The notes below the pieces were generated by a model, which worked only from the letters and a program-made list of their open reading frames with translations, was not told the origin of the DNA and ran no database searches. The position numbers were made by a program, and so were the translations under genes. This document shows positions 27,265 through 36,626 of a DNA stretch of 64,000 nucleotides, piece after piece (positions within the stretch are counted from its first letter, which is position 1; every line of letters begins with the position of its first letter). Origin of the DNA: JAUICS01 sp964384335 (GTDB lineage: Bacteria > Pseudomonadota > Alphaproteobacteria > Micavibrionales > Micavibrionaceae); NCBI GenBank assembly GCA_964384335.1, contig CAYLKN010000004.1, positions 18,740 to 82,739 of the forward strand. The letters are read 5' to 3'.

Positions 27265-28605
27265 CTACATCTCCGCCAGTTTCTTTTCGAGCCAGTGGAT
27301 GTTGTAGTCCCCGCTGATAAAGGCCGGATCGTCGATAATATCGAGATAGAGGGGCAGGGTTGTTTTGATGCCCTCGATCACGGTTTCGTTGATGGCGCGT
27401 TTCAGACGGCTTAAGCACTCTTCCCGGTTGCGCCCGTGAACAATAAGCTTTCCGATCATCGAGTCATAGGATGAAGGGATGCGGTACCCTGAATAAATTG
27501 CACTGTCAAACCGTACGCCAATCCCGCCGGGGGCATGGAATTGCCTGACTTCACCGGGGCAAGGGATAAAAGTGCGTGGATCTTCCGCGTTTATCCTGAC
27601 TTCAACCGCATGGCCTCTGAAATGTGTTTTTTCCTGTTTTATGCTCAGTTCTTCACCCGCAGCCACCCGGATCTGCTCCGCAATTAAATCATAGCCCGTG
27701 GTCATTTCCGTGACCGGATGTTCAACCTGGATCCGCGTATTCATTTCCATGAAAAAGAAACGGCCGTCCTCATAAAGAAACTCGATGGTTCCTGCACCTT
27801 CATACCCAAGTTCCCGAACGGTTTTTGAGGATAAAAGGCCGATTTCCTGTCGTAACGAGTCCGTCAGAACGGGTGAGGGGGCTTCTTCGATCAGTTTCTG
27901 ATGACGCCTCTGGATCGAGCAATCCCGCTCGCCGAGATGAACGGCATTGCCGTGTGAGTCTCCAAAAATCTGAAATTCAATGTGCCGCGGATTACTGAGG
28001 AATTTCTCAATATATACGGAATCGTCACCGAAATTGGCCTTGGCTTCGTTTCTTGCGGTTTTATAGGCCTCCTCAAAATCCTTTTCCTCGTGGACAACTT
28101 TCATTCCTTTTCCGCCGCCGCCGGAGGATGCCTTGATAAGGACGGGGTATCCGATATCCCGGGCAATACTTCTGCCCTCTTCGGCATCCTTTAGAATGCC
28201 TTCCGAGCCCGGAACAACGGGGAGTCCTGATTTCTGCACTGTCTTTTTTGCGGTTGCCTTATCCCCCATCGTTTCGATGATTTCAGGAGAGGGTCCAATG
28301 AACTTGAATCCGTGCTCTTTAACCATTCGGGCAAACTGCGCATTTTCAGAAAGAAAGCCGTATCCGGGATGTATGGCATCCGCATTGGTGATGGTTGCGG
28401 CGCTCAAAATGCTGGGAATATTGAGATAGCTCTGCGGTGAGGGGGCTGCGCCGATACACACGCTTTCATCCGCAAGGCGCACAGCCATTGAATTGGCGTC
28501 AATGGTTGAATGCACGGCAACTGTTTCAATGCCCATTTCCCGGCAGGCCCTTATGATCCGGAGGGAAATTTCACCGCGGTTTGCTATCAGAACTTTTTTA
28601 AACAT
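27265..28605 (-). CDS. accC: Biotin carboxylase subunit of acetyl-CoA carboxylase
   Basis: ATP-grasp enzyme that carboxylates biotin on AccB, the first step of fatty-acid synthesis. Visible: N-terminal KVLIANRGEISLRIIRA, the ATP glycine loop SSGGGGKGMKVV, the catalytic FMEMNTRIQVEHPVTEM and the RINAEDP motif. At 446 residues it has standard length. It is the last gene of aroQ-accB-accC, 33 bases after accB. Confidence 0.97.
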   Translation of the reverse strand: MFKKVLIANRGEISLRIIRACREMGIETVAVHSTIDANSMAVRLADESVCIGAAPSPQSYLNIPSILSAATITNADAIHPGYGFLSENAQFARMVKEHGFKFIGPSPEIIETMGDKATAKKTVQKSGLPVVPGSEGILKDAEEGRSIARDIGYPVLIKASSGGGGKGMKVVHEEKDFEEAYKTARNEAKANFGDDSVYIEKFLSNPRHIEFQIFGDSHGNAVHLGERDCSIQRRHQKLIEEAPSPVLTDSLRQEIGLLSSKTVRELGYEGAGTIEFLYEDGRFFFMEMNTRIQVEHPVTEMTTGYDLIAEQIRVAAGEELSIKQEKTHFRGHAVEVRINAEDPRTFIPCPGEVRQFHAPGGIGVRFDSAIYSGYRIPSSYDSMIGKLIVHGRNREECLSRLKRAINETVIEGIKTTLPLYLDIIDDPAFISGDYNIHWLEKKLAEM

Positions 28606-28638
28606 ATAAGAATCTCGAAATCACAGATTAATTAATGG

Positions 28639-29115
28639 TTACTCGACAACCATTAATACATCACCGAATTCAACAGGTTGTCCGTTTTCTATCAAAATCC
28701 GCGTAACTGTGCCGCTTTTTTCTGATTTGATCGGGTTCATAACCTTCATGGCCTCTATAATAACAATTGTGTCGCCTGCCTTTATGCTGTCCCCTTTCTG
28801 GACAAACGGTGCAGCACCCGGCTCGGGCTGAAGATATGCGGTCCCGACCATAGGAGATGTTATCGCGCCCGGATGCTCACCCGCAGACAGGTTCGGCGCA
28901 TCTGTCGAGGCGACCTGGGGCGTTGTCGGATCGGAAGACATACCTGTCGCATCCATCACATTTACCGGCTGGGCCTGAGCGCCGCCGAAAGTCATAACTG
29001 CTCCCGATTTACTAACCCTTATGGAGCGGTCGCCGTCCGCAACCTCGATTTCTGCAAGACCGGTTTCATCAAGCAGGGCTGCAAGTTGTTTAATACTGTC
29101 CGAATCGATTTTCAT
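28639..29115 (-). CDS. accB: Biotin carboxyl carrier protein of acetyl-CoA carboxylase
   Basis: BCCP, 158 residues. The N-terminal docking segment KIDSDSIKQLAALLDETGL is followed by a flexible Pro/Ala/Thr-rich linker (about residues 45-85) and the biotinyl domain. Lys124 in EAMKVMNPI is the biotin site; the family consensus is EAMKMMN. It lies between aroQ (20 bases upstream) and accC. Confidence 0.96.
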   Translation of the reverse strand: MKIDSDSIKQLAALLDETGLAEIEVADGDRSIRVSKSGAVMTFGGAQAQPVNVMDATGMSSDPTTPQVASTDAPNLSAGEHPGAITSPMVGTAYLQPEPGAAPFVQKGDSIKAGDTIVIIEAMKVMNPIKSEKSGTVTRILIENGQPVEFGDVLMVVE

Positions 29116-29135
29116 GACACTGTTATCCGTCGTTT

Positions 29136-29573
29136 TTATTCTGCCAAAATAGTGTTGAGCGCCTGTAAAGCCAAAGTGTAACTTTCCGCCCCGAACCCGG
29201 CGATAATACCTTTTGCCAGAGGTGAAATAAAGGATGTTTTTCTGAAATGCTCACGCGCATGGGGGTTTGACATATGCACTTCGATGACTGGTATATCAAG
29301 CATCTTCAGAGCATCGTGAATAGCCACCGAAGTATGCGTATAGGCCGCGGCATTGATGATCAACCCGTCATAGTTTTCCATTGCGTCATGAACCCATTCA
29401 ATTATCTCTGACTCTGCGTTGCTTTGCCTGACCTCAACCTTCATATCAAAACCGGCTCCGGCTTCCTGCAAGTCCTTTGTCAGGTTCTCCAGTGTCTGGC
29501 TTCCGTAAAACTGACTCTCCCGTTTGCCAAGCATATTGAAATTCGGGCCTTTTATGATGAGGACAGTTTTCAT
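29136..29573 (-). CDS. aroQ: Type II 3-dehydroquinate dehydratase
   Basis: Shikimate-pathway enzyme converting 3-dehydroquinate to 3-dehydroshikimate; type II forms are 12-mers of short subunits. The 145 residues show GPNFNMLGKRE with the active-site loop Arg and the following Tyr (FYGSQTLENL), INAAAYTHTSVAIHDAL and the catalytic His region VHMSNPHAREHFRKTSFIS. INAAA replaces the common INPAA. The aroQ-accB-accC order is frequent in proteobacteria. Confidence 0.95.
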   Translation of the reverse strand: MKTVLIIKGPNFNMLGKRESQFYGSQTLENLTKDLQEAGAGFDMKVEVRQSNAESEIIEWVHDAMENYDGLIINAAAYTHTSVAIHDALKMLDIPVIEVHMSNPHAREHFRKTSFISPLAKGIIAGFGAESYTLALQALNTILAE

Positions 29574-29593
29574 GAATTCTTTATCCGGTTTTT

Positions 29594-30178
29594 TTATCGG
29601 GCAGGCAAAATACCGGAATTGTCCGATTTGTTATCTCCTTCATTACACGCACAGCTGCATTTCCATGCATCACTGTAACGGTCATATATTGAAGGTTTGA
29701 CTGATTGTTCCGTGATTACGGTTTTTACCAGAACCGGGCCGGTTTTTTCAAATTCAAGCACAAGTGGAAAACTGTCACCGGTTTCGAGCTTTTCCTGAAG
29801 ACCGATGAGCATGACATGAAGTCCCATCGGTTCCAGAGATACTTTGCCGCCTGCCGGGATGTCTATGGATGGAACCGGCCGCATCTGCATAATGCCTTCT
29901 GCCATTTTGTGCGTATGAAGCTCGACTTTTCCGGCAACTTTCGTGCGGGCCGCAATGATACTGTCATCCTCGGTTGAAAGATTGTGAATCTCCATAAACA
30001 CCGCGCCATTTCGGCCTTTGAGGGAAGGGTGTCCGTATGGCTGCAGGATTTCGATATTGTTGATATGCGTGACCTGGAAAACCCTGTCACCTCCTTCGTT
30101 TGCAGAGACAGATGTTCCTGCAAAGATAACGGCAAACAACAAGAGAAAAAGAAACGGTGTTTTATATTTCAAAGCCAT
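29594..30178 (-). CDS. PCu(A)C-type periplasmic copper chaperone
   Basis: Periplasmic Cu(I) chaperone of the PCuAC family that helps assemble the CuA centre of cytochrome oxidase. ATG 30178 gives 194 residues with a signal peptide (about 1-27, KTPFLFLLLFAVIFAGTSVSA). The H(M)X10MX21HXM copper site fits HTHKMAEGIMQMRPVP followed by MGLHVML. The C-terminal tail after the barrel has CSCAC, an extra Cys-rich patch not usual in the family that could also hold metal. The start is 2 bases from the pnp stop, so it is probably expressed with pnp. Confidence 0.87.
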   Translation of the reverse strand: MALKYKTPFLFLLLFAVIFAGTSVSANEGGDRVFQVTHINNIEILQPYGHPSLKGRNGAVFMEIHNLSTEDDSIIAARTKVAGKVELHTHKMAEGIMQMRPVPSIDIPAGGKVSLEPMGLHVMLIGLQEKLETGDSFPLVLEFEKTGPVLVKTVITEQSVKPSIYDRYSDAWKCSCACNEGDNKSDNSGILPAR

Positions 30179-30179
30179 A

Positions 30180-32309
30180 TCAGCCGGCCTCTTTTTTTGA
30201 CTGCTCAACAGGCTCGCCGCTTTCCTGATCGACACGTTGCATGGAAAGCTTTATCTTGCCGCGTTCATCAAAACCGATAACCATAACCTTTACGGTATCG
30301 CCTTCTTTAACGATATCCGTTGTTTTACCGACCCTGTAATCGGCCAGCTCGGATATATGAACAAGGCCGTCGTATCCGCCAAGGAAATTGACAAACGCGC
30401 CAAAATCCATGGTTTTGACAACTTTTCCGGTGTAGATTTTATTCAGTTCCGGTTCTTCGGTAATATCGAATATCCGTTTTTTGGCTTTCTCTATGGCTTC
30501 GGCATCGGCACCGGCAATCTTGACACTGCCGTCATCGTCGATATCGATTTTGGTTCCAGTCTGTTCAATAATTTCACGGATAACCTTCCCGCCGGTTCCA
30601 ATAACATCGCGGATTTTATCCTGTGGTATGGTAATGGAAACGATTTGCGGAGCGTAAGAACTTATCTCATTACGGGATGTCGTAAGGGCTTCCGCCATTC
30701 TGTCGAGTATATGCAAACGGCCCTCTTTTGCCTGTTCGAGGGCAATACGCATGATTTCTTCAGTGATGGAGGTAATTTTAATATCCATCTGAAGGGCGGT
30801 GATCCCGTTCCCGGTTCCCGCAACCTTGAAATCCATATCTCCCAGAAAATCCTCATCACCCAGAATATCGCTAAGGACTGCGAATTTTTCATTCTCCTTA
30901 ATAAGACCCATGGCAATTCCCGCGATTGGACGGGCCAACGGTGCGCCTGCATCCATCAATGAAAGGGAAGTTCCGCAAACAGTAGCCATCGACGTTGAAC
31001 CGTTTGACTCCGTGATTTCGGCCACAGTCCGCATTGTGTAAGGGAATTCTTCTGCAGAAGGCAAAATGGGACGCACGGCCCGCTTTGCAAGATTGCCGTG
31101 CCCTATTTCACGTCTGCCCGGGGATCCGACCCGTCCGCATTCCCCAACAGAGTAAGGCGGGAAGTTATAGTGCAACATGAAACGGTCCCTGAATTCGCCG
31201 GCCAGTGCGTCGATGATTTGTTCATCCTGGCCCGTACCGAGCGTTGTGACAACGAGTGCCTGGGTCTCTCCCCGTGTGAAAAGTGCGGATCCGTGTGCTC
31301 TTGGCAATATTCCAACTTCTGCGGTAATCGGCCTGACGGTTTTTGTATCACGGCCGTCAATACGTTCACCTTTGTCCAGAACGTTATTCCGCACGATATA
31401 TTTTTCCAGTTTCTTGAAAAGTGCGCCCAGAACCTCTTTGGTTATGCCGTCCTCTTCGCTGATATGCTCTTCCTCAATTTTGGACTTGACTGCGCTGACC
31501 GCTTCCTGTCTTTGCTGTTTTTCGGCTATGACATAGGCGTCGGCAACGTTTTTGCTGTATTTCTTTTTGATCTGTTCAAACAACTTGTCCAGTTTTTCGT
31601 CTTTCTCAGGAAGGCTCCATGGCTCCTTCGCACATTCCTCGGCCAGGTCGATGATTGTATCGATAACCGGCTGGAAAGCCTTCCATCCGGCCATAACTGC
31701 CTTCAGCATGACTTCTTCCGGCAATTCTGAGGCTTCCGATTCAACCATCAGAACGCCTTCACGCGTTCCGGCGACGACCAGATCCAGTTCGGACTCTTTA
31801 AGCTCGGCCAGTGTGGGGTTGATGATATAATTGCCGTCATTGTACCCGACGCGGCAGGCAGAAACCGGTCCCATGAAAGGAATGCCGGAAAGCGTTAATG
31901 CGGCGGAACACCCGATGATAGCGACAACGTCCGGATCATTCTCAAGATCGTGCGAAAGAACGTGCGCAATGACCTGGGTTTCATTCAGGAAATTATCGAC
32001 GAACAAAGGACGGATCGGGCGGTCAATCAGTCTTGAAACGAGGGTTTCATTATCGGATGGGCGGCCTTCTCTTTTCAGATAGCCGCCGGGTATGCGTCCG
32101 GCAGCATATGATTTTTCAATATAATTCACTGTCAGCGGGAAAAAATCCTGGCTTTCCCTGACTTCACGGGCAGCGACGACGGTACATAAAACACTTGTGC
32201 CGCCGAGTGTCGCAACCACCGCCCCATCGGCCTGGCGGGCAATTTTTCCGGTCTCAAGTGTCAGCGTTTTTCCGGCGAATTCGATTTGACGTTTATATTC
32301 ATTAAACAT
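30180..32309 (-). CDS. pnp: Polyribonucleotide nucleotidyltransferase (PNPase)
   Basis: Phosphorolytic 3'-to-5' exoribonuclease of mRNA decay. Two RNase PH domains are seen (GGTSVLCTVVA; FTRGETQALVVTTLGT and the second-core GDMDFKVAGT), then a KH domain (DVIGTGGKVIREI) and a C-terminal S1 domain (IYTGKVVKTMDFGAFVNFLGGYDGLVH). The 709 residues are the expected length. The ribosomal gene rpsO, which precedes pnp in most bacteria, is absent; the upstream neighbour is the divergent gpmA. The 171 bases between them must contain both promoters. Confidence 0.97.
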   Translation of the reverse strand: MFNEYKRQIEFAGKTLTLETGKIARQADGAVVATLGGTSVLCTVVAAREVRESQDFFPLTVNYIEKSYAAGRIPGGYLKREGRPSDNETLVSRLIDRPIRPLFVDNFLNETQVIAHVLSHDLENDPDVVAIIGCSAALTLSGIPFMGPVSACRVGYNDGNYIINPTLAELKESELDLVVAGTREGVLMVESEASELPEEVMLKAVMAGWKAFQPVIDTIIDLAEECAKEPWSLPEKDEKLDKLFEQIKKKYSKNVADAYVIAEKQQRQEAVSAVKSKIEEEHISEEDGITKEVLGALFKKLEKYIVRNNVLDKGERIDGRDTKTVRPITAEVGILPRAHGSALFTRGETQALVVTTLGTGQDEQIIDALAGEFRDRFMLHYNFPPYSVGECGRVGSPGRREIGHGNLAKRAVRPILPSAEEFPYTMRTVAEITESNGSTSMATVCGTSLSLMDAGAPLARPIAGIAMGLIKENEKFAVLSDILGDEDFLGDMDFKVAGTGNGITALQMDIKITSITEEIMRIALEQAKEGRLHILDRMAEALTTSRNEISSYAPQIVSITIPQDKIRDVIGTGGKVIREIIEQTGTKIDIDDDGSVKIAGADAEAIEKAKKRIFDITEEPELNKIYTGKVVKTMDFGAFVNFLGGYDGLVHISELADYRVGKTTDIVKEGDTVKVMVIGFDERGKIKLSMQRVDQESGEPVEQSKKEAG

Positions 32310-32422
32310 GATATGTCCTCTTTTATGGTTATAATAGTTTACAAGTATAGTTGAGGATATACCCGCTTCCCTGGCGGTGGACGATCAAAAGCAATAAAAT
32401 GAATGTCTGCGGTTTATTGCGC

Positions 32423-32453
32423 TTGACAGTCAACCGTCGGATTTTGGTATATC
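32423..32453 (+). promoter_or_regulatory. Candidate sigma-70 promoter for gpmA
   Basis: TTGACA at 32423-32428 matches the -35 consensus exactly. A -10-like TATATC at 32448-32453 lies 19 bases away (GTATAT at 18 is an alternative), so spacing is slightly long. It lies about 75 bases before the gpmA start cluster. Confidence 0.5.
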
Positions 32454-32528
32454 TTCAAACAGCATCATTTAATTGCATTATTGAGCAAAGTTGTCAAAGT
32501 CTTTATCAACAGTAATGAAACGAAAGGT

Positions 32529-33215
32529 ATGAAAGACATGAAAGGCATGAAAGGCATGGGCAAACAATTTCTGGTACTTTTAAGACACGGGCAGAGCTTA
32601 TGGAATTTGGAAAACCGTTTCACGGGATTTGTTGACCAGCCTTTAAGCCATAACGGGATAAGGGAAGCGGAAGAGGCAGGTAATAAAATCCGTAAAGCCG
32701 GTATAGAATTCGATTATGTTTTTACAAGCACGCTTGAGCGCGCATATAAAACTGCCGAAATTGCACTTGAAAAGGCCGGATACAGTGCACTTGTGCCTCA
32801 CATGACAAAGCATGACGATCTGAGAGAGCGTGACTACGGCGATCTGACAGGCCAAAACAAAGACGAGGCCAGGGCCCGGTTTGGGGAAGAACAGGTCCAG
32901 ATATGGCGGCGGTCCTATGATGTCAGTCCGCCAGGGGGTGAGAGCCTGAAAGACGTTGTGGAGAAAAGGGTCAGGCCGTATTTCGAGCATACGATCAAGC
33001 CGTTTCTTGATGAAGGCAAAAACGTTCTGATTGCGGCGCATGGGAATTCGTTAAGGGCGATGCTTATAATTCTGGATCAGGAAACCCCGGAAACAATCAA
33101 TGGAGCTGAAATTCCAACAGGTGTGCCTCTGGTTTTTGAGATTTCTGACAAAGAAATAACCGCCCGCTATTTTCTCGATGATAAGGAAGATGATCCTCTC
33201 GCCAACCGGGGATGA
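32529..33215 (+). CDS. gpmA: 2,3-bisphosphoglycerate-dependent phosphoglycerate mutase
   Basis: Glycolytic enzyme interconverting 3- and 2-phosphoglycerate by a phosphohistidine. The catalytic motif is LLRHGQSLWN, with TSTLERAYKTAEI, LRERDYGDLTGQNK and the second His in IAAHGNSLRAM. Four in-frame ATGs are spaced nine bases apart (32529, 32538, 32547, 32556) in a repeated ATGAAAGGC-like unit. The family start corresponds to the last (MGKQFLVLLRHG), while the AAAGG sequence best serves the second, so the exact start is open. The C-terminus is that of the alphaproteobacterial form. Confidence 0.92.
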   Translation: MKDMKGMKGMGKQFLVLLRHGQSLWNLENRFTGFVDQPLSHNGIREAEEAGNKIRKAGIEFDYVFTSTLERAYKTAEIALEKAGYSALVPHMTKHDDLRERDYGDLTGQNKDEARARFGEEQVQIWRRSYDVSPPGGESLKDVVEKRVRPYFEHTIKPFLDEGKNVLIAAHGNSLRAMLIILDQETPETINGAEIPTGVPLVFEISDKEITARYFLDDKEDDPLANRG

Positions 33216-33313
33216 CGAGGTTTTAATTCAATTTGACAGTTCCTGCAGTTCTGATTGGATGTAATAAACGGGTCCTGAGCCCTGAGTCGCATTGAAATTA
33301 TCACAAACGGTTT

Positions 33314-34066
33314 TTAGAATGGGAACAGGATATCATAAATCTGCTGTCCGTATCTCGGTTGCTGGACATCAGTCAAAATGCCTTCCCCGCCATAGTGTAT
33401 GCGTGCTTCTGCAATCTTGTCATAGTTGATTGTATTGTCGCGGTTGATATCTTCCGGCCTTATTATCCCCTGGATACTTAAGAGACGTTTTTCGAAATTC
33501 ACCACCACTTCCTGGCGTCCGTAGATGGCTAGATTACCGTTCGGTAAAATCTGGCTGACGATTGCTGCAAGGCGCAGCTCAATTTCTTCTTCCCTCTCGG
33601 TTGAAGCCGAACCGGAATGATTGGAATCGGAATCAAAATCAATAAGACTTCCGGGTGAAATGGCCTGGGGCAGGATTTTTCCGAGACTGGCTTCATATCC
33701 GAGCAGTCGGTCGAGGCCGGCTTCTTCGCCGTTTGTCCGCTGCCGTGATGTTTCGTTTTCAATTTCAGCCTCGTCATCAATATCAATCAATACGGTAAGA
33801 ATATCGCCGACTTCGTCTGCGCGCTGATCTTCAAAGAAATTGCGCCGGCTTGGCTGCCAAAGGGAATTCGGACCGGGCCGGGCGGTTTTCGGCGTGGGCA
33901 TAGGCATGCTGATAGGCTTGTAATCTCTTGATTCAATTGGATTTTCTATCTGGCTCATCTTCGGTGCTTTGCCTACATTTTCGATACGGTCCAGCGTGTT
34001 GCCGCACCCTGCCAGAATCAGAGTGATCCCGATACACAAAAAAGAAAAATAAAAGATATTAGCCAT
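33314..34066 (-). CDS. flgH: Flagellar L-ring lipoprotein FlgH
   Basis: Outer-membrane lipoprotein forming the L ring of the flagellar basal body. ATG 34066, preceded by a strong GGAGG, gives 250 residues with a lipobox LILAGC after a 20-residue hydrophobic stretch. Family marks are NSLWQPSRRNFFEDQRADEVGDILTVLI, the central NHSGSASTEREEE region and NLAIYGRQEVVVNFEKRLLSIQGIIRPEDI. The start overlaps the end of flgA by eight bases. The P-ring gene flgI, often next, is not here. Confidence 0.95.
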   Translation of the reverse strand: MANIFYFSFLCIGITLILAGCGNTLDRIENVGKAPKMSQIENPIESRDYKPISMPMPTPKTARPGPNSLWQPSRRNFFEDQRADEVGDILTVLIDIDDEAEIENETSRQRTNGEEAGLDRLLGYEASLGKILPQAISPGSLIDFDSDSNHSGSASTEREEEIELRLAAIVSQILPNGNLAIYGRQEVVVNFEKRLLSIQGIIRPEDINRDNTINYDKIAEARIHYGGEGILTDVQQPRYGQQIYDILFPF

Positions 34067-35042
34067 TATACACCTCCACAACGCCATTGTTTTGGACAAT
34101 GCCCTGCACGAACCGGTTGCTGTCCAGATTCATGATTCTGATCAGATCTCCTTCCGATCCATTCTGCATTGCCTTGCCTTTGGTAGTCAGTTTAAGAACA
34201 TTTGAGGTGTAAACGAGTGTTACAGACTCCCCCCTTTCAACAAGCAGAGGCTTTTGGATTGTACCCTGGATCACGGGCCTTCCAGGAAGAATGATACGTT
34301 TTGGTGTCATGCCAATCAGATCCTCCTTTTTGACGAGAATGTCGGATTCAAGTGCACTGTGACGGACTTCCATCATTACGACATCATTAAAACCGATAAT
34401 GTCCCCGTTTTGCATTCTCTCTGCCAGAACCGGAATCTCGACAATCTGTTCAACGGCTCCTTTAACCGAAATTTTTTGCAGGGGTTTTTCGAGCGAAGGG
34501 GCGGCCAGTGTGGCATGAAAGCGCCCGGTTCTGTAATCATATTCAAAATCTTTGATTTCAGCTGACGGTTTGTGTTTTCCGGGCAGGATGATTTCCGGAA
34601 CCTTGCCCAGAAAAGTTATATTTATTTTTTCTGAATGCCCTTTTTCACGCAGATGTTTTTCAATCAGTTCAGTAATATTTTTAAGGCCGATAACGGAAGC
34701 CGACCGTTTGATCACGACCTGCTCAAACCCTCCCGGGCGCCAGTTGATGCCGTAACTTTCGGCAAGTCTTGCCAGAGCCTGCGTGCCAATAATCATCTCT
34801 TCCCCTGGCGAAGGGGCATAGCCAAGGACAATATCCGCCTTGCCTTCAATATCGTCAAAAATATCACCAAGATGAACGGTGTTTCTTTCAATAACAGTGA
34901 TATCCCTGACAGAAGATACGGCGAAAGCCTGCCGGATGTTCAGCAGAATGAAAGTCAGTGCAAGAAACAGAACGATGCTGAAAAGCATAAGCTTCATACT
35001 GACATCGTGTCTGTTCCAGAAATGTTTTAAAGCATTAATCAT
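34059..35042 (-). CDS. flgA: Flagellar P-ring assembly chaperone FlgA
   Basis: Periplasmic chaperone for FlgI polymerisation. It has an N-terminal membrane/signal segment (about residues 17-42, MLFSIVLFLALTFILLNI), a central domain and a C-terminal SAF domain (EIPVLAERMQNGDIIGFNDVV; ILPGRPVIQGTIQKPLLVERGESVTLVY; NRFVQGIVQNNGVVEVYNG). At 327 residues it is long compared with enterobacterial FlgA (about 220) but typical for alphaproteobacteria with the extra N-terminal domain. It lies 28 bases after flgG and overlaps flgH. Confidence 0.93.
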   Translation of the reverse strand: MINALKHFWNRHDVSMKLMLFSIVLFLALTFILLNIRQAFAVSSVRDITVIERNTVHLGDIFDDIEGKADIVLGYAPSPGEEMIIGTQALARLAESYGINWRPGGFEQVVIKRSASVIGLKNITELIEKHLREKGHSEKINITFLGKVPEIILPGKHKPSAEIKDFEYDYRTGRFHATLAAPSLEKPLQKISVKGAVEQIVEIPVLAERMQNGDIIGFNDVVMMEVRHSALESDILVKKEDLIGMTPKRIILPGRPVIQGTIQKPLLVERGESVTLVYTSNVLKLTTKGKAMQNGSEGDLIRIMNLDSNRFVQGIVQNNGVVEVYNG

Positions 35043-35070
35043 GTTTCCCTTCCCGGTTTTTGGTCAGATC

Positions 35071-35859
35071 CTACCGGAGCTGGCCAGCTTCACGCATCAT
35101 CTCATCCGAGGTGCTGATAATGTTCGAATTCATCTCATATGCCCGCTGGGCGGTGATCAGTTTCGTGATTTCGTCAACCACCTCGACATTTGACGCCTCA
35201 AGTGCGCCTTGTTCAATTTCGCCGAAATTATCCTGGCCCGGCGTTCCGACTATGGGTGTCCCGGACGCTTCTGTTTCAACGAAAAGATTGTTTCCAATGG
35301 CTTCAAGACCTGCCGGATTTATAAATGTAACTGTTTGTATGGTTCCAACATTCTGCAGCACGGGCTCGCCCTGTATTTTCACAAATACGCCGCCATTTCT
35401 GTTAATTTCAATATCCACGGCTTCCTGGGGAATGTTTATGCCTGGCTCAATGGGGTTTCCCCGTGCCGTAACCAGCTCGCCGTTTTCATTAACCTGGAAC
35501 GTTCCGTCCCTGGTGTATGCAATTTCGCCGTCCGGCTTTTGGATCTGGAAATATCCGTTGCCGTTTAATGCAAGATCAAGCGGGTTATCTGTGATCTGCA
35601 ATGCGCCCTGTTCATGCAGACGGTTAATGGCAATTGGCCTTACGCCAAGCCCGACCTGGACTCCTGTCGGTACAACGTTACCGTTTTCGGAGGCAACAGT
35701 TCCCGGGCGTGTTCTGTTCTGGTACAGCAGGTCATGGAACTGTGCGCTCTGTCGTTTATAGCCTGTCGTGGTCATGTTGGCGATGTTGTTGGAAATGACA
35801 TCAACATTCATTTGTTGTGCCTGCATGCCCGTTGCGCCGATGCTTAATGACAGTAACAT
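35071..35859 (-). CDS. flgG: Flagellar distal rod protein FlgG
   Basis: Axial protein of the flagellar distal rod, 262 residues. The N-terminal rod motif is MNVDVISNNIANMTTTGYKRQ and the C-terminal one is EVVDEITKLITAQRAYEMNSNIISTSDEMM. The middle has NGYFQIQKPDGEIAYTRDG, shared by rod and hook proteins. It is the second gene of flgF-flgG-flgA-flgH. Confidence 0.97.
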   Translation of the reverse strand: MLLSLSIGATGMQAQQMNVDVISNNIANMTTTGYKRQSAQFHDLLYQNRTRPGTVASENGNVVPTGVQVGLGVRPIAINRLHEQGALQITDNPLDLALNGNGYFQIQKPDGEIAYTRDGTFQVNENGELVTARGNPIEPGINIPQEAVDIEINRNGGVFVKIQGEPVLQNVGTIQTVTFINPAGLEAIGNNLFVETEASGTPIVGTPGQDNFGEIEQGALEASNVEVVDEITKLITAQRAYEMNSNIISTSDEMMREAGQLR

Positions 35860-35903
35860 TTTATATCACCCTTTTTCTCATAGTTTGCATTGTTTATCGC
35901 TCA

Positions 35904-36626
35904 TTACTGCTCGCTAAGGAGTCGCCTGATGGCCGTTCTTTGCCTTTCATCCTCATCATTCACCAAAGAAGATACGCCTTGATACTGTCTAAGGCCCGCG
36001 ATCATCTTTGTCATCTCGGAAATCATGTTTACATTTGAACCTTCCAGAAAACCCTGGCGGACAACTGTATCCGTGGCCGGCAGTGGATCTTCCTGCGTTG
36101 TATAGGCCACTTTTCCAAAAGGCGTAAGAGATTGCGGGTTTTCAAATTCAACGATCATCAGCTGTCCGATTTCGCCTTCGTCTGATGCTATGGTTCCGTT
36201 TTCAGTTATTCGGATTGCGCCTGCGTCCTCCGGGATCGTAATCGCCCCTCCGTCTGCAGACATCACGGGATCGCCGGCCGGGGTTGTCAACTGCCCATTC
36301 GGCGAGATGACAAAATTGCCTGCACGCGTGTAAACGGTCTGATCACCGGACTGGATACCCATAAAGCCAGGCCCGACTAGTGCGACATCAAGCGGATTCG
36401 ATGTTTTCTGAAGCGGCCCCGGGTCGGTATTGTCGTACTGTCCAAAATCAACGACGTAGGAGTAATCACGATCATGACCTGTCGGTTTTTCAAGAAACTC
36501 CCTGAACATCAGATTCTGACCTCGATAGCCGACGGTATTCCCGTTTGCCACATTGTTGGCAATCACATCCATATTGCTGCGTAAGGCAACCTGTTTTGAT
36601 AATCCTATGAATAATGCGTTTTCCAT
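35904..36626 (-). CDS. flgF: Flagellar proximal rod protein FlgF
   Basis: Axial rod protein, 240 residues. The N-terminal motif SNMDVIANNVANGNTVGYRGQ, the central YTRAGNFVISPNGQLTTPAGD and the C-terminal NVNMISEMTKMIAGLRQYQ show the flagellar basal-body rod family; the ordering before flgG and the shorter length identify FlgF. It heads the four-gene operon. Its upstream region (36627-36901) contains a G-rich run and a dispersed repeat. Confidence 0.95.
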   Translation of the reverse strand: MENALFIGLSKQVALRSNMDVIANNVANGNTVGYRGQNLMFREFLEKPTGHDRDYSYVVDFGQYDNTDPGPLQKTSNPLDVALVGPGFMGIQSGDQTVYTRAGNFVISPNGQLTTPAGDPVMSADGGAITIPEDAGAIRITENGTIASDEGEIGQLMIVEFENPQSLTPFGKVAYTTQEDPLPATDTVVRQGFLEGSNVNMISEMTKMIAGLRQYQGVSSLVNDEDERQRTAIRRLLSEQ

